A stretch of DNA of 64,000 nucleotides from Demequinaceae bacterium (GTDB taxonomy: Bacteria; Actinomycetota; Actinomycetes; Actinomycetales; Demequinaceae), in assembly GCA_016933155.1 (NCBI GenBank), contig JAFGBM010000003.1:31383-95382 (forward strand), in the 5' to 3' direction. This document shows positions 62,501 to 64,000 of this stretch, in pieces (the first letter of the stretch is position 1; the number at the start of each line of letters is the position of its first letter). Made by a program: the position numbers and the translations under genes. The notes below the pieces were generated by a model. It saw nothing but the letters and a program-made list of their open reading frames with translations. It ran no database searches and was not told the origin of the DNA.

Positions 62501-64000
62501 GCCGCTGCTTGAGGAACCCGCGCCTGAGGCGGAGTTCGTGCCCGAGCCCGAGGCCGAGCTCGCACCGGAGTTCGAGGTCGAGTCCATGTCCGAGCCCGAG
62601 GCCGAAATCACATGGGAGTCCGAGGCCGAGGAGGAGCCCCTACCGGAGCCCGAGGTCGAACTGGCACTGGAGTCTGAGCCCGAGGAGGAATTCCAGCTGG
62701 AGTCCGAAGCCCCGCCCGAGGCCGAGATCAGCGTGGAGCCGATGATTCTCGAGGACGCCGAGCCCGTAGCGGAAGCGGTATCCGAAGCCTCTTCTGAGGA
62801 GTGGGACATCACCGATATCGGTGAGGAAGACGAGACGATTCCCGTTTCCCTTCCGTCCGATCTCGACGTTTCTGCGGTTGCGATCCCTGTTCCGGAGTTC
62901 GAGTCCGCCGAAGGGACGGCCGATGCTTGGGAGGCCGCCTCGGTTGAGCCTGAGGACGTCACAGAACTCACCACCGAGGGCGTCGGCGAGATGCCTGCCC
63001 CGGCCAGCGAAGACGGCCCTCGTTTCTCGTGGGAATCCGTTCCCGCCGCCGATGAGACTGTGCCAACCCTGGAAGAGGTGCTTCAACCCAAGCGAGAGGC
63101 CGCCGTGGATGAGCCGGTGGAGGCAGTTCCGGCAGCGGGAAAGAAGCCCAGGAAGGATAAGCGGGGTCTATTCGGCGGGAGGAAGAAGAAGGAGGGCCCC
63201 GCACCCTCCGCCGAGGAAACGCCTCCCCCTGTAGAGGACGGGGGAGCGATCCCCGTCACTCCGCCGAGCGGTGAGGTTCAGGTGGCCGAAGAGGGACCTG
63301 TCGAGCCCACGGGGTATGCCTTGGAGGCGGAATCGTCGGAGGCGGAGGCCCTGGGTACAGACGTAGCGACCCCCGAACAGGCATCCGAGGTGGAGTATGA
63401 CGAATGGGGTCTTCCGGTTGCTCGATCTTGGCCGCCAGCGGAGACTCTAGACGAGGAGACGAGCCCTGCTCCCGTCTACGACGAGTGGGGCCTCCCCGTC
63501 GTCGACGGTCCGGCGGTTGCCAACGAATTGGATCTGCCCCCGGAGGGTGTTCCCTCCCCCGTGTACCCTGAGGAGCCGATGGAGGAGGAGACCCCGGCCG
63601 GGGCTCCAATCGTCGGGGAGACCGATGGGGCCGATCTGCCTCCGTTGACGACGGACGAATGGGCAATGCCCTCAGCGGAGGACATCACCGTTGGAGAGCC
63701 TGAGGCGATTACTTGGGGGGTTGAGACCGTGGAGGTTGCCGAGCCCGTGGTCGACACCCCGGACCTCGCTGGCCTCCAAGTTTCGGACGAGACCCCGTAC
63801 TATGAAGCCCCTCCTGTGACGGATGAAGTCGCGTATGAGACGCCTGCGGCCGTTGAGGAGACTCCGTACTTTGAGGCTCCTCCCGTGACGGATGGAGTCG
63901 CGTACGAGATGCCTGCGGCCGTTGAGGAGACTCCGTACTTCGAGGCTCCTCCCGCGACGGATGGGGTCGCGTACGAGATGCCTGCGGCCGTTGAAGAGAC
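59517..64000 (+). CDS. CvnA-like NIT-domain sensor kinase with long acidic repeat tail (partial)
   Basis: The frame is open from ATG 59517 (GGGAGAGG upstream) through the window edge, over 1,494 codons with no stop. TM1 is near residues 13-33 and TM2 near 486-516, flanking an extracellular nitrate/nitrite-sensing-like (NIT) region. A HAMP-like linker follows, then LFALDHLATRMRRNSESLLV with His634, HLFAELLENATVFS (N box), and a HATPase ending near 800. This order is that of CvnA/conservon histidine kinases of Streptomyces, usually followed by roadblock and GTPase genes (outside the window). Residues about 806 onward (some 690 seen) are Glu/Pro/Ala-rich. They include a basic island (RKDKRGLFGGRKKKEG), two YDEWGLPV motifs and 23-residue repeats. 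Confidence 0.88.
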   Translation, partial: MLGRLNIRGKIFAVVAVPILVLVIAAITVTANATQTYTAADNSAQLIEVAEVSHNLTTALQTERDAGVNFLHFFRYATDERDTREVDTDAAYQNILTALTSAPADYRDEATSARATLDAILTRYGVDANGNFVDFGSGSDGSYSLAAARAIDVVIEPIMGTDPDGNTIIVGYEDWPVWPDAPTMRRLEDVYSRLEAEVLDLAERTPAGTGMVDEMNRYGQLLGVERTSATSFLTTLETYVVPTGSVSTIIPDFAGTYQDLYLSAQEAVDEGIEELRTALTNLKTNSVNADTRSALVAALDSLATLEERRETVRHQSVGPGALSGWYHTAIGNLISSLYATAGVLPNRGIAEALTAFAEIDTLIEAIRLEEMTGLRIIRQAEFTDSDPRTGYIDLYARTNAALEAAQVAVGRVQGVPELPDFGISFDATDNINWEGIRTRLRNDQVGFVRTLGWSGQIVEEVEEGILPVQNAVWNKANNLASNATRSALAQAILTAVGAAVILGLSLIIAWIIAKRIIDPLRRLTTTATAVRQELPRLVERVALPGQTVDVSEVQIPVESSDEVGRLAEAFNAVNAATLTIAGEQAALRGSISEMFVNVARRDQVLLNRQLASIDEMERSQDDPDTLTRLFALDHLATRMRRNSESLLVLAGIDTGRRMRRPMPLSDVIRTASSEIELYERIQLELDADPSMVGHSALTAGHLFAELLENATVFSDPGTPVVVRTTRKEESVIVEIVDLGIGMTPEELHEANARVRSTAASEILGAQRLGLFVVGRIARRLGARVEIVSEEGKGTTATVTMPLSLFDFTAEPELDRKSESTVDKALHVPTALIGHHGEDEVMDVYSDDVMTPAIAGASYQKPEEVDEEIALLIQEDAELAPETEEVDLTELVEGKTSKGLPARKRRTGAKKEAARDTTSVLGLPETPTSGQLEQMKAGGQGFTPEDAEEASTAEQRSALFRGFRARRTEEGGEIDPNIESLGHVARRDAVTADEPVPLLEEPAPEAEFVPEPEAELAPEFEVESMSEPEAEITWESEAEEEPLPEPEVELALESEPEEEFQLESEAPPEAEISVEPMILEDAEPVAEAVSEASSEEWDITDIGEEDETIPVSLPSDLDVSAVAIPVPEFESAEGTADAWEAASVEPEDVTELTTEGVGEMPAPASEDGPRFSWESVPAADETVPTLEEVLQPKREAAVDEPVEAVPAAGKKPRKDKRGLFGGRKKKEGPAPSAEETPPPVEDGGAIPVTPPSGEVQVAEEGPVEPTGYALEAESSEAEALGTDVATPEQASEVEYDEWGLPVARSWPPAETLDEETSPAPVYDEWGLPVVDGPAVANELDLPPEGVPSPVYPEEPMEEETPAGAPIVGETDGADLPPLTTDEWAMPSAEDITVGEPEAITWGVETVEVAEPVVDTPDLAGLQVSDETPYYEAPPVTDEVAYETPAAVEETPYFEAPPVTDGVAYEMPAAVEETPYFEAPPATDGVAYEMPAAVEE
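63795..64000 (+). repeat. 69-bp in-frame tandem repeat (three copies, last cut by the edge)
   Basis: Units begin at 63795, 63864 and 63933, each 69 bp (23 codons). The unit encodes PY(F/Y)EAPP(V/A)TD(E/G)VAYE(T/M)PAAVEET. Copies 2 and 3 are nearly identical at the DNA level, so expansion is recent. The array continues past 64000. Confidence 0.95.

Noticed and set aside
62303..62974. Ser/Gly-rich 223-codon minus-strand frame
   Set aside because: It is the complement of the Glu/Pro-rich tail of the sensor kinase; its low complexity is just the mirror of GAG/GAC codons.
63795..64000. Direct repeats as a CRISPR array
   Set aside because: The units are contiguous, in frame and translated, with no spacers.

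Overview
This window reads as chromosomal DNA of a high-GC actinobacterium (Actinomycetota). Five things point that way. (1) A FhaB/FhaA pair of forkhead-associated proteins sits beside a tRNA-Leu(CAG), as in the actinobacterial pknB/pstP region. (2) There are two LppM-type lipoproteins. (3) There is a CvnA-like NIT-domain sensor kinase. (4) A giant surface protein ends in an LASTG motif, the type used by class E sortases. (5) GTG starts are common, and many genes carry a -10 hexamer TANNNT exactly 6-7 nt before the start codon, the signature of leaderless mRNAs. No rRNA, IS element, prophage, integrase or CRISPR array was recognised.

Layout. 1-1.3 kb: start of a probable PP2C phosphatase, fhaB and fhaA (minus), then tRNA-Leu. 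1.4-11.1 kb: cell-wall and surface-glycan block. It holds a membrane protein, a WbbL-like rhamnosyltransferase and the complete dTDP-L-rhamnose set (rmlA, rmlD, rmlC, rmlB). Next comes a tight minus-strand operon of a membrane protein, a DPM-like GT2, a nitroreductase-family protein, a flippase-like membrane protein and a polysaccharide pyruvyl transferase. 11.2-15.7 kb: glycine cleavage genes gcvP-gcvT-gcvH. 15.9-18.0 kb: a lower-GC type II restriction-modification pair (C5 methyltransferase and HNH nuclease, convergent and overlapping). 18.0-24.2 kb: tag, metF, an OsmC-like protein, metE, a VOC protein and an aldo/keto reductase behind a LacI-type operator. 24.3-33 kb: a 2,331-residue DUF11-repeat surface protein downstream of a KhtU/KhtT-like K+/H+ antiporter pair. 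33-39.7 kb: a degenerate APH-fold protein, a MerR regulator with its divergent aldo/keto reductase, a GH5-type glycosidase, an MDR oxidoreductase and an intact APH-fold kinase. 40.2-43.0 kb: a sulfur-handling operon (PocR-type regulator, SQR-like flavoprotein, TusE/DsrC-like, DsrE2-like). 43.2-46.4 kb: two tandem paralogous membrane-anchored proteins. 46.6-50.8 kb: GH130, two LppM-like proteins flanking an MFS transporter, and strong hairpin terminators. 51-59.3 kb: pgm, pheA, a DAGK-type lipid kinase, serS, two Cof-type HAD paralogues and an AGE epimerase. 59.5 kb to the edge: a CvnA-like sensor kinase with a roughly 690-residue acidic tail that ends in 69-bp repeats and runs off the window.

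How the genes fit together. Pgm (glucose-1-phosphate) feeds RmlA-D, and the WbbL-like transferase uses the resulting dTDP-rhamnose, probably for the arabinogalactan or other wall-polymer linker. The glycine cleavage genes, MetF and MetE together cover one-carbon supply to methionine. GH5, GH130 and the AGE epimerase would be consistent with mannoside use, although they are scattered.

Points most worth a second look: the catalytic Tyr of RmlB replaced by Ser; the compact PocR/SQR/TusE/DsrE2 operon with a palindromic operator over a leaderless promoter; the giant LASTG protein coupled to an antiporter; the nitroreductase embedded in a glycan operon; the APH-fold pseudokinase; and the repeat-bearing tail of the CvnA-like kinase. 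No gap between called genes exceeds about 300 bases. The longest is 59255-59516.
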